Shown here: positions 25,199 to 33,609 of the stretch, piece after piece
How the letters are laid out: each line of letters opens with the position of its first letter
How positions within the stretch are numbered: position 1 is the first letter of the stretch
Assembly: GCA_002353205.1 (NCBI GenBank)
Contig: DEJE01000023.1
Span: 25,701-70,498, forward strand
Length of the DNA stretch: 44,798 nucleotides
DNA from: Prevotella sp. UBA2756
GTDB lineage: Bacteria; Bacteroidota; Bacteroidia; Bacteroidales; Bacteroidaceae
Direction of reading: 5' to 3'
The notes under the pieces: generated by a model
Told to the model about the DNA's origin: nothing
Databases searched by the model: none
Seen by the model: the letters and a program-made list of their open reading frames with translations, nothing else
Translations under genes and position numbers: made by a program

Positions 25199-27595
25199 AT
25201 GAAGAGAATACTGACGATGGCCGTCGCTGCCCTCATAGCAATGGCCGCTCAAGCACAACCGCGACAGGAAACGTGCCTGAACGACGGCTGGCGCTTCTGT
25301 TTGGGCGACGTGGCCAATGCCGAAAGGTCCGACTTCGACGACAACGGCTGGCGACAGCTCACCCTGCCCCACGATTTCCAGATTGAACAGCCGTGGGTAG
25401 AGCCCGATGCCAGCGAACGTCCGGACAACACCGACGTGGCCGCCAACATCAAGAGCCGACTCTCGAGCCGGGGATTCAAGGAGATGGGGCGCGGCTGGTA
25501 TCGCCTGCATTTCACGCCGGCCGACAGTCTGAAGGGCAAGCGCGTGCTCATCGACTTCGCCGGAATCATGTATGTGGCCGATGTCTACCTCAACGGGAAG
25601 CTCATCGGAGGCACCGACTACGGCTATGTGGGCTTCGAAATCGACGTCACAGACCAACTGCGCTACGGACAAGAGAACGTGCTGGCCGTGATGGCCGACA
25701 CCCGCGAGCCCGGCAATTCGCGATGGTACACGGGCGGAGGACTGTTTCGCGGCGTGAAGATGGTGACAACGCCGAAAGATATGTACTTCAACCGTCATCC
25801 GCTCTACATCACCACGCGCGACAACCGCCACGTAAGCATCGGAGCCGAATACACCAATCGCAACCGCGTGGCCGAGACTCAGTTTGAAGTGAAGGTCTAC
25901 GCTCCCGACGGAAAACTCATCTACGAGGGGAAGTCGGCACAGAAACGCAACCCGCAGGCACGCACCGTGGAACGCTGTCTGGCCGATTTCGACGTGCAGA
26001 ACCCACTGCTGTGGGACACCGCAACGCCCCATCTCTATAAGGCTGTCGTCACCATGCTGCGCGAAGACGGCACCGTGGCCGACGTGGCATCGGCTTCGTT
26101 CGGCATCCGCACCGTGGAGTTCGACCCCTCGGTAGGAATGAAGCTCAACGGCAAGAAGGTGCTCCTCCAGGGCTATGCCAACCATCACACGCTCGGAGCG
26201 CTCGGTGCTGCCAACTATCCCGACGCCATCGAGAAGCGCATCCTGATGATGAAGCAGTTCGGAATGAACCATATCCGCACCTCTCACAATCCATATAGCC
26301 GCGAGTTCATTGAGCTTTGCGACAAGCACGGCATCCTCGTTGTCGACGAACTCTACGACAAATGGACCCGACAGCACACCGGTGGGCGCGTCAGTTTCGA
26401 GGAACACTGGCAGAAAGAGGTACCCGAATGGGTGAAGCGCGACCGCAACTCACCTTCCGTCGTGCTGTGGAGCCTCGGCAACGAGCTGCAGCAGGATCCC
26501 AATCAGCCGTTCAACGACTTCGGCGTCACCATGTATAAGCTCATGCGGACGCTCATACAACGATACGATTCCACCCGTTTGGTCACCGTGGCCATGCATC
26601 CACGCTACCGCAACTGGGACACCGACTCGCTGCCTGCCGACCTTGCCATGCAGACCGACGTGCAGTCGTACAACTACCGCTACATGTATTTCCCCGGCGA
26701 CGGACGACGTTTCCCGTGGATGAAGTTCTACCAGAGCGAGGCTTCCGTATCCGCCATGGGACAGAATTTCTTCGAAATGGACCTCAACAAGGTCATCGGA
26801 CTGGCCTACTGGGGTGCCATCGACTACCTCGGAGAGTCGCAGGGATGGCCTAAGAAGGGCTGGGCACAGGGTGTCTTCGACATCTCTTTGGAGCCGAAAC
26901 CGAAGGCTTACTACATGAAGAGCTTCTTCAAACCCGAAGAACCGCTGGTGCACATCGCCGTCATCGACAGCAAGCAGGACATTGAATGGAACGGCATACA
27001 GACAGGCAACGACGGTATGAGCGACCACTGGAACCGCAAGGCCGGACAGAAACTGTCGCTCATCACCTACACCAACGCCGACGAGGTGGAGCTATTGCTC
27101 AACGGCAAGAGCCTCGGAAAGAAGGATAATCCGAAGAGCGACGCCAAGCGACGCAACCAGATACGCTGGGAAGGCATCGAATATCAGGACGGTAAGCTGG
27201 AAGCCGTAGCACGAACGAACGGAATTGTCGTGGCTCGACACAAGATAGAGACCACCGGCAAGGCCAAACGCCTCGTCGCCACGCCCGAACTGCTGCCCGA
27301 TCAGAAGTATGAAGAGGGCTCGCTCATCCACGTCCGCATCCACGCCGTCGATGCAAAGGGCCGCCGCGTGTTCTCCGCTCAGGACAACCTGCAGTTCAGT
27401 GTAGAAGGCGATGCCCGCATCGTGGCCGTCACCAACGGCGATATCACGAGCAACGAGCTCAACGCCACCGACCATATCCATCTGTGGAACGGCTCTGCCA
27501 TGGTGATTCTCCGCGTGGGCAAGAATCCCGGAAAGCTCACCCTGACCACAACCAGCCCCGCCTTCAAGACGGTGAAGACGAAACTGCTGAAATAA
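25199..27595 (+). CDS. GH2 beta-galactosidase-like glycoside hydrolase
   Basis: 798 residues with signal peptide (MKRILTMAVAALIAMAAQAQ). Order: sugar-binding jelly roll (about 28-210; WRQLTLPHDFQIEQPW, GRGWYRLHF), immunoglobulin-like domain, TIM barrel (about 310-580), then C-terminal beta domains including a DUF4982-like segment (NADEVELLLNGKSLGKK). The acid/base Glu is in WSLGNELQQ (about residue 429) and the nucleophile Glu in YQSEASVS (about 514). Both catalytic residues are present. The family holds mostly beta-galactosidases; in this operon it would fit galactan side chains of rhamnogalacturonan I, but beta-glucuronidase or other activities are not excluded. Last gene of the plus operon; a strong terminator follows. 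Confidence 0.87.
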   Translation: MKRILTMAVAALIAMAAQAQPRQETCLNDGWRFCLGDVANAERSDFDDNGWRQLTLPHDFQIEQPWVEPDASERPDNTDVAANIKSRLSSRGFKEMGRGWYRLHFTPADSLKGKRVLIDFAGIMYVADVYLNGKLIGGTDYGYVGFEIDVTDQLRYGQENVLAVMADTREPGNSRWYTGGGLFRGVKMVTTPKDMYFNRHPLYITTRDNRHVSIGAEYTNRNRVAETQFEVKVYAPDGKLIYEGKSAQKRNPQARTVERCLADFDVQNPLLWDTATPHLYKAVVTMLREDGTVADVASASFGIRTVEFDPSVGMKLNGKKVLLQGYANHHTLGALGAANYPDAIEKRILMMKQFGMNHIRTSHNPYSREFIELCDKHGILVVDELYDKWTRQHTGGRVSFEEHWQKEVPEWVKRDRNSPSVVLWSLGNELQQDPNQPFNDFGVTMYKLMRTLIQRYDSTRLVTVAMHPRYRNWDTDSLPADLAMQTDVQSYNYRYMYFPGDGRRFPWMKFYQSEASVSAMGQNFFEMDLNKVIGLAYWGAIDYLGESQGWPKKGWAQGVFDISLEPKPKAYYMKSFFKPEEPLVHIAVIDSKQDIEWNGIQTGNDGMSDHWNRKAGQKLSLITYTNADEVELLLNGKSLGKKDNPKSDAKRRNQIRWEGIEYQDGKLEAVARTNGIVVARHKIETTGKAKRLVATPELLPDQKYEEGSLIHVRIHAVDAKGRRVFSAQDNLQFSVEGDARIVAVTNGDITSNELNATDHIHLWNGSAMVILRVGKNPGKLTLTTTSPAFKTVKTKLLK

Positions 27596-27608
27596 GTACC
27601 GATACGAA

Positions 27609-27649
27609 GAAAGCCGGCCTGGAGCAAATTGCGCTCCAGGCCGGCTTTC
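27609..27649. terminator. Bidirectional terminator between the two pectin operons
   Basis: A perfect 17-bp GC-rich stem (27609-27625 with 27633-27649), 7-nt loop, then TCGTTATTG on plus and TTCGTATC on minus. It sits between convergent GH2 and the CE12 gene. Confidence 0.8.
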
Positions 27650-27680
27650 GTTATTGTACAAACGTCCCCGTTTTCTCGTC

Positions 27681-29363
27681 CTATTTCTTCAGGAATGCAG
27701 CCAACTTGCTGTTGATCTGCCGCAATCCTTGCGCCACGCTGTTGGCGTTAGTCTTCGCTCCGAGGAGTGATGTATGGGTGTGATCGCGCTTGAAATACTT
27801 AGAAGCCTTCTCCTTGCTGCCGCACTTGCGGTCGAGGAAGTCGGCAGTAATATTGTGCAGGTCGACGAACTCGCAGCCCGTTTCCTCGCAGACGTCGCGG
27901 TACCAGCGTCCGTATGTGTCGTTGCGGCGCTCAATCTTGCCGCCAGGCCACTCGTTGCGCGGTGTCAGCGAGACGATGATGGGCGTTGCTCCTTTCTCCC
28001 GCACGTCGTCGATGAACTTTCTGAGGTACCATCCGAAGCTGTACACCATCTCGTAATCGCCGGGATGGACATCTGTTACCTTCATACGCTGGTCGATAAC
28101 GTTGCCGTTATTGGTCTGACCCTTCGCTGCCTGCATCTTGTAGACGTGGCAGGTATCGGCCGACGAGGCGATACAACCGCGGTATTTGGGACGTTCTATC
28201 TCGCCGATGTCGTTGTGTCCGAACTCTATGAGCACGAAGTCGCCCGGACGGAGGCTGTTGTAGACGCGGTCCCAACGCCCTTCGCGCAGGTAACTACGGC
28301 AACTGCGGCCGGCCTGTGCAGCGTTGACGATCTGTATCTTGCTCTCATCGAAGACCGTATTTGCAACGGCTCCCCAGCCCCACATGCCGTCTTTCTCCTT
28401 GTCTTCGTTCTTCACCGTACTGTCGCCAGTGATGAAAACGACGGGACGGCCGTCGGTTCGGTCGATGTCATACTGCGGCAATTCGATGTTCTTCAGCATG
28501 GCCTGGAGCGGACGCAGCGCCGGATTGCGGCTGGCAGCAATGCCCTCGGCGGCACTTCGCGCGTTCATCATTGCCCCGAAGCGACTGGTGTGGATATGAT
28601 CGCCGTGGAAATGATACTTCTCCTTCCACTTGCTGTAGCTGTCGAGCTTCTGTCCCGAGATCTCGTTCTGGTCGATAAAGGGCACGCCTTCCTCTGCAGC
28701 CACCTGCATGAGCCACTGCGTGTGCGGCTTGCGCACAATCTTTCCATTGTCGTCGTAGGCGTCGCGCGGTGTCAGCGACATCAGAATTGGGTTGCCGCCC
28801 TGCGCTCTCACGTCGTTGATATACTTGCGCATGTAGCCGCCGTAGGTGTAGACCGTCTCGTGCTGGCCCGTTTCCTGAATGACAACATTCAGCGTATCGT
28901 TGCCCACACCGGGAATGCTGGCGCGCGCCCGACCGCTGTCATAGGGTCCGTTATCGTTGTGTCCGATGGAGATAATCACCCAGTCGCCAGGCCGGATGGC
29001 CTGCCGGATGGGCTCCCACAGCCGGTTGTAGAACGTTCGGCTGCTCATTCCTCCGAGAGCCTGGTTCTCCACGGTGATCTGATTCTCGTCGAAGAACTCA
29101 TGGGCGAAGTACCCCCAGCCCCACTGTCCGTTGTTTCCGTTGCCCAAAGTGCCGTTGCGCATGGTGCTGTTACCGATGAGGAAGAGCACCGGATGGTTGC
29201 CCCGACGCGAGCTTCCGGGCACGGGCCGCGCCGTCTGTGCTATTTTCAGGCTGTCGAACGTGTTGTCGACCACCTTGTTTACATCCTCCACACCGTTTCT
29301 GACCTGCGCCGTGCAGACCGTTGCGAGCCCCATCATGAGGGCTGCTGCTACTGTTCGTTTCAT
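27681..29363 (-). CDS. Tandem two-domain CE12 rhamnogalacturonan acetylesterase
   Basis: 560 residues: signal peptide (MKRTVAAALMMGLATVCTA), then two SGNH-hydrolase domains. Domain 1 (about 57-285) has Ser66 in IGNSTM, a Gly block GGMSSRTF, Asn136 in GHND and the Asp255/His258 pair in DHIHTS. Domain 2 (about 305-555) has Ser315 in TGDSTV, AGRSCRSY, Asn384 in GHND and Asp527/His530 in DHTHTS. Both domains therefore look catalytically complete, although the nucleophile motif of the first is G-N-S and not the usual G-D-S. CE12 enzymes remove acetyl groups from pectin backbone galacturonate. Its ATG overlaps the stop codon of the upstream GH28 gene (ATGA), so production is coupled to that of the backbone hydrolase. 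The fused pair could have different substrate positions. Confidence 0.9.
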   Translation of the reverse strand: MKRTVAAALMMGLATVCTAQVRNGVEDVNKVVDNTFDSLKIAQTARPVPGSSRRGNHPVLFLIGNSTMRNGTLGNGNNGQWGWGYFAHEFFDENQITVENQALGGMSSRTFYNRLWEPIRQAIRPGDWVIISIGHNDNGPYDSGRARASIPGVGNDTLNVVIQETGQHETVYTYGGYMRKYINDVRAQGGNPILMSLTPRDAYDDNGKIVRKPHTQWLMQVAAEEGVPFIDQNEISGQKLDSYSKWKEKYHFHGDHIHTSRFGAMMNARSAAEGIAASRNPALRPLQAMLKNIELPQYDIDRTDGRPVVFITGDSTVKNEDKEKDGMWGWGAVANTVFDESKIQIVNAAQAGRSCRSYLREGRWDRVYNSLRPGDFVLIEFGHNDIGEIERPKYRGCIASSADTCHVYKMQAAKGQTNNGNVIDQRMKVTDVHPGDYEMVYSFGWYLRKFIDDVREKGATPIIVSLTPRNEWPGGKIERRNDTYGRWYRDVCEETGCEFVDLHNITADFLDRKCGSKEKASKYFKRDHTHTSLLGAKTNANSVAQGLRQINSKLAAFLKK

Positions 29364-30718
29364 TTGATTGATTCTCCGTTGATGATAATATTCTTGATGA
29401 CAGTGTTCTCTATCATGCTCTTGTCGAAGGCGCGCGCCTCATCCTGCACGTCGCAGTTCTCGAACGTGAAGTCCAGAAGACGGTATTTGTCCGACGTTCC
29501 CACGTCGAAGAAGTTCTTGCACGACATGCGGATGTTCGACAGACGGATGTTGTTGCACTGCGAAAGCGGCATGTCGGTGCGGTCTTCGGGCTTGAAGAAC
29601 TGCGTCCAGGGGCGCACCACGAGGAAGCTGCCGCAATTGCCTGTGAAGTCTTCGACGGTCACGTACTCGTAGTGTTGCGGCGTGTCGGGACGCATCTTCA
29701 GCCAGAGCACACGGTTGGCATCCTCGGCTTTGCATCGACGCAGGATGATATTGCGGTCGTGGAGCGACTCACTGCCAAGCGTCAGGCATCCATGCACCTT
29801 GCCGTAGGTGCAGTCTTCGATGATGACATTGTAGTTGGGCCCGTTCTTCGGATCTTTGTCTGCCCATGTTCCCTTGCCGCCTTTCAGCACCACGGCGTCG
29901 TCGTTCACGTTCATGTAGCAGCCATGCACCAGCACGTCGTGGCAGAAATCGATGTCGATGGCATCCGAACTGGGAGCCCCACGCTTCGGTTCTGCGGCGA
30001 AGACATTCTCCGTGGGGGCATAGATATAGCACCCGAGGTAGCGCACATGGTCGCTATGGTAGACGTGGTTGGTCCAGAACGGGCTGTTGATGAGGCGCAC
30101 GTCCTGCACGGTGACGTTCTTACTGTTCGATATATAGGTCAGACGTGGCCTCATGGCCTCGAGGTTTGTACACTGACGATTGTACTGTCTTCTGATCCAG
30201 AACTCTTCCCAATAGAGGTGTCCGTTGCCGTCGATGGTGCCGGGCCCCGTTATGGTGAACCCGTCCACGCCGTCGGCATTCACCAAAGCGGCGAAATACT
30301 TGATGCTCTGCCCTTCCATCCGAGAGTCGAGGAGGCGGAAATGACGGATGCGGTCGCTGCCTTTCAGCTTGCCGCCCTCGCGTATCTGAAGGTGAGTGCC
30401 CTGCTTGAAGAAGAGCGAACCACTCATAAAGGTACCGCGAGGCACCACGATGACGCCCCCACCCTCGCTGGCAGCGCGGTCGATAACGGCCTGTATGGCT
30501 TCGGTCTGCACGAGCGTGCTGTCGCCGGCAAGCACGCCATAGTCCGTAATCACGTACTGTTTGCCCAGCTGCGCCACGTCCACCCGCGTCGTATCGCTGA
30601 ACCATGCAGGGATTGGTGTACCGTCGGGGAACAGCTGTTGCTGCTGTTTCTTCTTGCTCTTGCCGTCGGCCGACATGGCCACGATGGCGAGCATCACCAT
30701 CAAGAGAACCTTTTTCAT
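29360..30718 (-). CDS. GH28 polygalacturonase-type hydrolase (arm 1)
   Basis: 452 residues with signal peptide (MKKVLLMVMLAIVAMSADG). A right-handed beta-helix with GH28 motifs: GTIDGNGHLYWEEFW, SSDAIDID (Asp252, Asp255, Asp257), NVNDDAVVLK (Asp273, Asp274), VHGCLTLGSES in the place of the GHG block and VLWLKMR in the place of RIK. The catalytic aspartates are present. GH28 enzymes hydrolyse alpha-galacturonosyl links in homogalacturonan or rhamnogalacturonan. Signal peptide and neighbours place it in the periplasm working with the CE12 protein it overlaps by 4 nt. It is divergent from the AraC gene, and they share about 237 bp of upstream DNA. Confidence 0.9.
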   Translation of the reverse strand: MKKVLLMVMLAIVAMSADGKSKKKQQQQLFPDGTPIPAWFSDTTRVDVAQLGKQYVITDYGVLAGDSTLVQTEAIQAVIDRAASEGGGVIVVPRGTFMSGSLFFKQGTHLQIREGGKLKGSDRIRHFRLLDSRMEGQSIKYFAALVNADGVDGFTITGPGTIDGNGHLYWEEFWIRRQYNRQCTNLEAMRPRLTYISNSKNVTVQDVRLINSPFWTNHVYHSDHVRYLGCYIYAPTENVFAAEPKRGAPSSDAIDIDFCHDVLVHGCYMNVNDDAVVLKGGKGTWADKDPKNGPNYNVIIEDCTYGKVHGCLTLGSESLHDRNIILRRCKAEDANRVLWLKMRPDTPQHYEYVTVEDFTGNCGSFLVVRPWTQFFKPEDRTDMPLSQCNNIRLSNIRMSCKNFFDVGTSDKYRLLDFTFENCDVQDEARAFDKSMIENTVIKNIIINGESIK

Positions 30719-30744
30719 GAGATTAGTCTTTTGAAATTTGCATG

Positions 30745-30752
30745 CAAAAATA
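30745..30752 (-). promoter_or_regulatory. -7 element of the GH28-CE12 operon
   Basis: TATTTTTG on the minus strand, 26 nt before the GH28 ATG. The -33 region is poor, consistent with (but not proof of) activator dependence on the divergent AraC protein. Confidence 0.45.
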
Positions 30753-30924
30753 GAGAAATAATCCGAAATGCCATCCTAATATTTGATTTTTCGCATTCGT
30801 TTTTTGACATCACTCACGCGCTGCAACGGGCTGTTACGGCCCTGATCATCGTCTTTTTTTTGCTTTTTGGCATCGTCGGCGTGAACTTTTGTCCCAAATA
30901 ACACGCTGTTATCATTATTTTTCC

Positions 30925-30932
30925 TATCTTTG
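30925..30932 (+). promoter_or_regulatory. -7 element of the AraC regulator gene
   Basis: TATCTTTG, 23 nt before the ATG; weak -33. The heptamer GCTGTTA occurs at 30830 and 30905 in the shared divergent region and could be part of a regulator site; this is only a suggestion. Confidence 0.5.
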
Positions 30933-30955
30933 CATCGCTAACAGAACATGATACC

Positions 30956-31831
30956 ATGCAGCAAAGCAAATATCTTGTCATCAATGAACGCGACGCACAG
31001 TGGGGGCTTGCCGTGAGCACCGTAGGCTACGAAGAGATTTCGGCTGGCGAAGAGTACCCCACTCACGGCCATGCCGAAGGCTACTACTTCAAAGTGAGCA
31101 AAGGTCGAGTGCTCAACGAGTACCAACTTCTCTACATCACCGAAGGCGAGGGCGTCTTCCAGTCAGCCCACCAGCCCCCCGTGAGCATCAAGGCCGGCGA
31201 CCTCTTCCTGCTCTTCCCGAACGAATGGCACACCTACCACCCACTGGCCGAAAAGGGATGGAAGAGCTATTGGATCGGATTCAAAGGCACCAACATCGAC
31301 AACCGTGTCCGCCAGCGCTTCCTCTCGCCCGAGAAACCCGTCTTCCACGTGGGTTACTCGGCCGAACTGGTGCGTCTCTACAAGAATGCCTACAAGGCAG
31401 CGCTGGCCGAAAAGCCCTTCTTCCAGCAGCTCCTCGCCGGCATTGTCAACCTGCAGGTGGGACTGATGTACTCGCTCGAACGTAGCAGCGTGCTGAACAA
31501 GAACCACGAGCACATGAACATGATCGACCGCGCAAGGCTCCGCATCCGCGAATCCATCGAGAGCGACGTCACCATACAGCAGATAGCACAGGAGCAAGGC
31601 GTCAGCTATTCCAACTTCAGGAAGCTCTTCAAGGAGTACACCGGCATCTCGCCCGCACTCTACCAGCAAGACCTCAAGCTCCAACAGGCCAAGGAACTGC
31701 TCACCACCACGACCATGAGCATCAAGGAGATCGCCTATCAGCTCAACTTCGAGTCGCCCGACTATTTCTCTTCGAAGTTCCGTTCTAAGACAGGATTACG
31801 CCCCAGCGAGTTCCGCAATGCCCACCAATAA
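30956..31831 (+). CDS. AraC-family transcriptional regulator of the pectin locus
   Basis: 291 residues. The N-terminal half is a cupin-like ligand domain (LLYITEGEGVFQSA ... PVSIKAGDLFLLFPNEWHTY). The C-terminal ~100 residues hold two helix-turn-helix units (TIQQIAQEQGVSYSNFRKLFKEY and SIKEIAYQLNFESPDYFSSKF, each broken by turns) with the AraC end FRSKTGLRPSEFR. No signal peptide or membrane segment, so a cytoplasmic one-component regulator; this differs from the hybrid two-component sensors that run many Bacteroidetes polysaccharide loci. It is divergent from GH28-CE12 and is the natural candidate to control both arms. The ligand is probably a sugar derived from the substrate, by inference. 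Confidence 0.9.
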   Translation: MQQSKYLVINERDAQWGLAVSTVGYEEISAGEEYPTHGHAEGYYFKVSKGRVLNEYQLLYITEGEGVFQSAHQPPVSIKAGDLFLLFPNEWHTYHPLAEKGWKSYWIGFKGTNIDNRVRQRFLSPEKPVFHVGYSAELVRLYKNAYKAALAEKPFFQQLLAGIVNLQVGLMYSLERSSVLNKNHEHMNMIDRARLRIRESIESDVTIQQIAQEQGVSYSNFRKLFKEYTGISPALYQQDLKLQQAKELLTTTTMSIKEIAYQLNFESPDYFSSKFRSKTGLRPSEFRNAHQ

Positions 31832-31860
31832 CGCATAGAATGAGCATTTTTCATTACATT

Positions 31861-31893
31861 TTTGCCGTATTTTAAAATAAATTCGTACCTTTG
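31861..31893 (+). promoter_or_regulatory. Promoter of the psd-pssA operon
   Basis: TTTG (31861-31864), 21-bp spacer, TACCTTTG (31886-31893). Transcription near 31900 excludes the TTG at 31891 as a start and supports ATG 31924. Confidence 0.7.
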
Positions 31894-31923
31894 CACCCGA
31901 TTTTGTTGTCCAACGACTACCTA

Positions 31924-32613
31924 ATGGGAAAGAGAATCAAGAAAATAAAGACTATACGACTCCACCGTGAAGGCACAAACACACTGCTCTACGTGGGCTG
32001 TGGTACCGTCATCGTGGGAGCCATCCTGTGGTACGCCACAGGCCTCTCGGCCATCTTCAAGGTGTACGCCGTGCTCATGCTCATCGTATACCTCATCATG
32101 ATTAACTTCTTCCGCTGCCCCATCCGCTATTTCCAGGGCGAAACCGAAGGCGTGGTCGTAGCACCAGCCGACGGCCGCGTGGTTGTCATCGAAGAAGTCG
32201 ACGAAGACGAATACTTCCACGACCGCCGTCTGATGGTGAGCATCTTCATGAGCCTCTTCAACGTTCACGCCAACTGGTTCCCCATTGACGGAAGGGTCAA
32301 ATTCGTCAAGCACTTCAACGGCAACTTCCATAAAGCTTGGCTTCCGAAGGCAAGCGAGGAGAACGAACACACCGACATCATGCTCGAAACCGACGACGGC
32401 GTCGACATTCTCTGCCGACAGATAGCGGGAGCCGTGGCTCGTCGCATCGTGACCTATGCTAAGGACGATGAGGATTGCTACATCGACGAGCACCTCGGAT
32501 TCATCAAGTTCGGGTCGCGCGTCGACGTTTTCCTGCCCGTCGGCACCAAAGTGTGCGTCAAGATGGGTCAGGCCACCACCGGCGACCAGACCGTCATCGC
32601 CCGACTGAAATGA
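31924..32613 (+). CDS. psd: Phosphatidylserine decarboxylase
   Basis: 229 residues from MGKRIKKIKTIRLH. Two adjacent hydrophobic segments (about 15-58) anchor the N-terminus, followed by the decarboxylase domain: VVAPADGRVVVIEEV, MSLFNVHANWFPIDG, and the autocleavage site FGSRVDVFLP near residue 201, where the Gly-Ser bond is cut to give the pyruvoyl group. It is of the short Psd type found in Bacteroidetes and archaea, not the 300-residue E. coli type. It turns phosphatidylserine into phosphatidylethanolamine at the inner membrane and is followed after 28 nt by the gene for the enzyme that makes its substrate. The longer frame starting at 31891 overlaps the promoter and is rejected. Confidence 0.94.
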   Translation: MGKRIKKIKTIRLHREGTNTLLYVGCGTVIVGAILWYATGLSAIFKVYAVLMLIVYLIMINFFRCPIRYFQGETEGVVVAPADGRVVVIEEVDEDEYFHDRRLMVSIFMSLFNVHANWFPIDGRVKFVKHFNGNFHKAWLPKASEENEHTDIMLETDDGVDILCRQIAGAVARRIVTYAKDDEDCYIDEHLGFIKFGSRVDVFLPVGTKVCVKMGQATTGDQTVIARLK

Positions 32614-32641
32614 CAACGCATCAACCTTTCCATCTGATTCT

Positions 32642-33349
32642 ATGGGTCTGAAGAAACATATCCCCAACGCCATCACCTGCTGCAACCTCATCTCAGGATG
32701 CATCGCCACGGTGTTCGCCCTCATGGGCAACTTCCCCATGGCCCTGCTTTGGATTGTCATGGGCGCAGTGTTCGACTTCTTCGACGGCATGACGGCCCGC
32801 CTGCTCCACGTATCCTCGCCCATCGGGAAGGAACTCGACTCCCTGGCCGACGATGTCACCTTCGGCGTAGCCCCCTCGGCCATGATCTATTATGAGCTCT
32901 GTGCCATGGACTACCCCGCTTTCATGGAGCCTCTGCGCCCCATCCTCCCCTATTTTGCGTTCCTCATGGCAGCCTTCTCGGCGCTGCGCCTGGCCAAGTT
33001 CAACCTCGACGAGCGACAGACCACGTCGTTCATCGGCCTGCCGACACCTGCCAACGCCCTCTTCTGGGGAGCCCTGCTCGTGGGTTACGGCTCCTGGATC
33101 GAGTCCACCCCCGTCAATGCGCCGCTGCTGGTGCTCATGATTCTCATCAGCTGCTACCTGCTGGTGAGCGAGATTCCCATGTTCGCACTGAAGTTCAAGC
33201 AGTGGGGATGGCGTGGTAACGAGGTGAAATACATCTTCGTAGCCACCGCAGCAGCCCTCATCGTGCTGCTCCAGGTGCGCGGCATCGCCCTCACCATCGC
33301 TTGGTACGTGTTCGTTTCCGTCCTCGTCGGCCGTCAGAAAACCCATTAA
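32642..33349 (+). CDS. pssA: CDP-diacylglycerol-serine O-phosphatidyltransferase
   Basis: 235 residues with about 6-8 hydrophobic segments. The CDP-alcohol phosphatidyltransferase motif D-G-x2-A-R-x8-G-x3-D-x3-D is complete: FFDGMTARLLHVSSPIGKEL, then D-S-L-A-D, at about residues 46-67. It makes phosphatidylserine from CDP-diacylglycerol and serine in the inner membrane and supplies the decarboxylase encoded just upstream. The start MGLKKHIPNAITCCNLISG is typical of the Bacteroidetes enzyme. The gap to the following DUF4834 gene is 20 nt, so the operon continues. Confidence 0.94.
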   Translation: MGLKKHIPNAITCCNLISGCIATVFALMGNFPMALLWIVMGAVFDFFDGMTARLLHVSSPIGKELDSLADDVTFGVAPSAMIYYELCAMDYPAFMEPLRPILPYFAFLMAAFSALRLAKFNLDERQTTSFIGLPTPANALFWGALLVGYGSWIESTPVNAPLLVLMILISCYLLVSEIPMFALKFKQWGWRGNEVKYIFVATAAALIVLLQVRGIALTIAWYVFVSVLVGRQKTH

Positions 33350-33369
33350 CCATTCCATTTCATTACGCC

Positions 33370-33609
33370 GTGTTTATACTCAAGTTCCTCTTCATCATCT
33401 TCCTCGTAGGACTGCTCATCGTGCTGTTCGTCGTCTTCGGCCTTCTCAACGTTGTCAGCAAGGCCCGCAAGCAGTTCAAGGAGCAGGGTGACCGTCCCAA
33501 GAACATCAACGGATCCAGCGTGTCATCAGCATCTCCCGATGGCCCGCGCCGCAAGATTATCCCCGACGACGAAGGTGAGTATGTGGAATATGAAGAAGTA
33601 AAGGAATGA
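33370..33609 (+). CDS. DUF4834-type small membrane protein
   Basis: About 79 residues if read from GTG 33370. One N-terminal hydrophobic segment (FILKFLFIIFLVGLLIVLFV) is followed by a basic, then acidic tail (DDEGEYVEYEEVKE). This is the layout of the DUF4834 proteins that are found next to pssA in Bacteroidetes; function is unknown. There is no in-frame ATG near; the frame opens at a TTG inside pssA (33301), but that would add a basic extension before the membrane segment, so GTG 33370 is preferred. The stop overlaps the next ATG (ATGA), so the two are coupled. Only the start is uncertain. Confidence 0.75.
   Translation: MFILKFLFIIFLVGLLIVLFVVFGLLNVVSKARKQFKEQGDRPKNINGSSVSSASPDGPRRKIIPDDEGEYVEYEEVKE

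Noticed and set aside
31891..31923. TTG start for psd
   Set aside because: The codon overlaps the -7 element and so is not in the mRNA.
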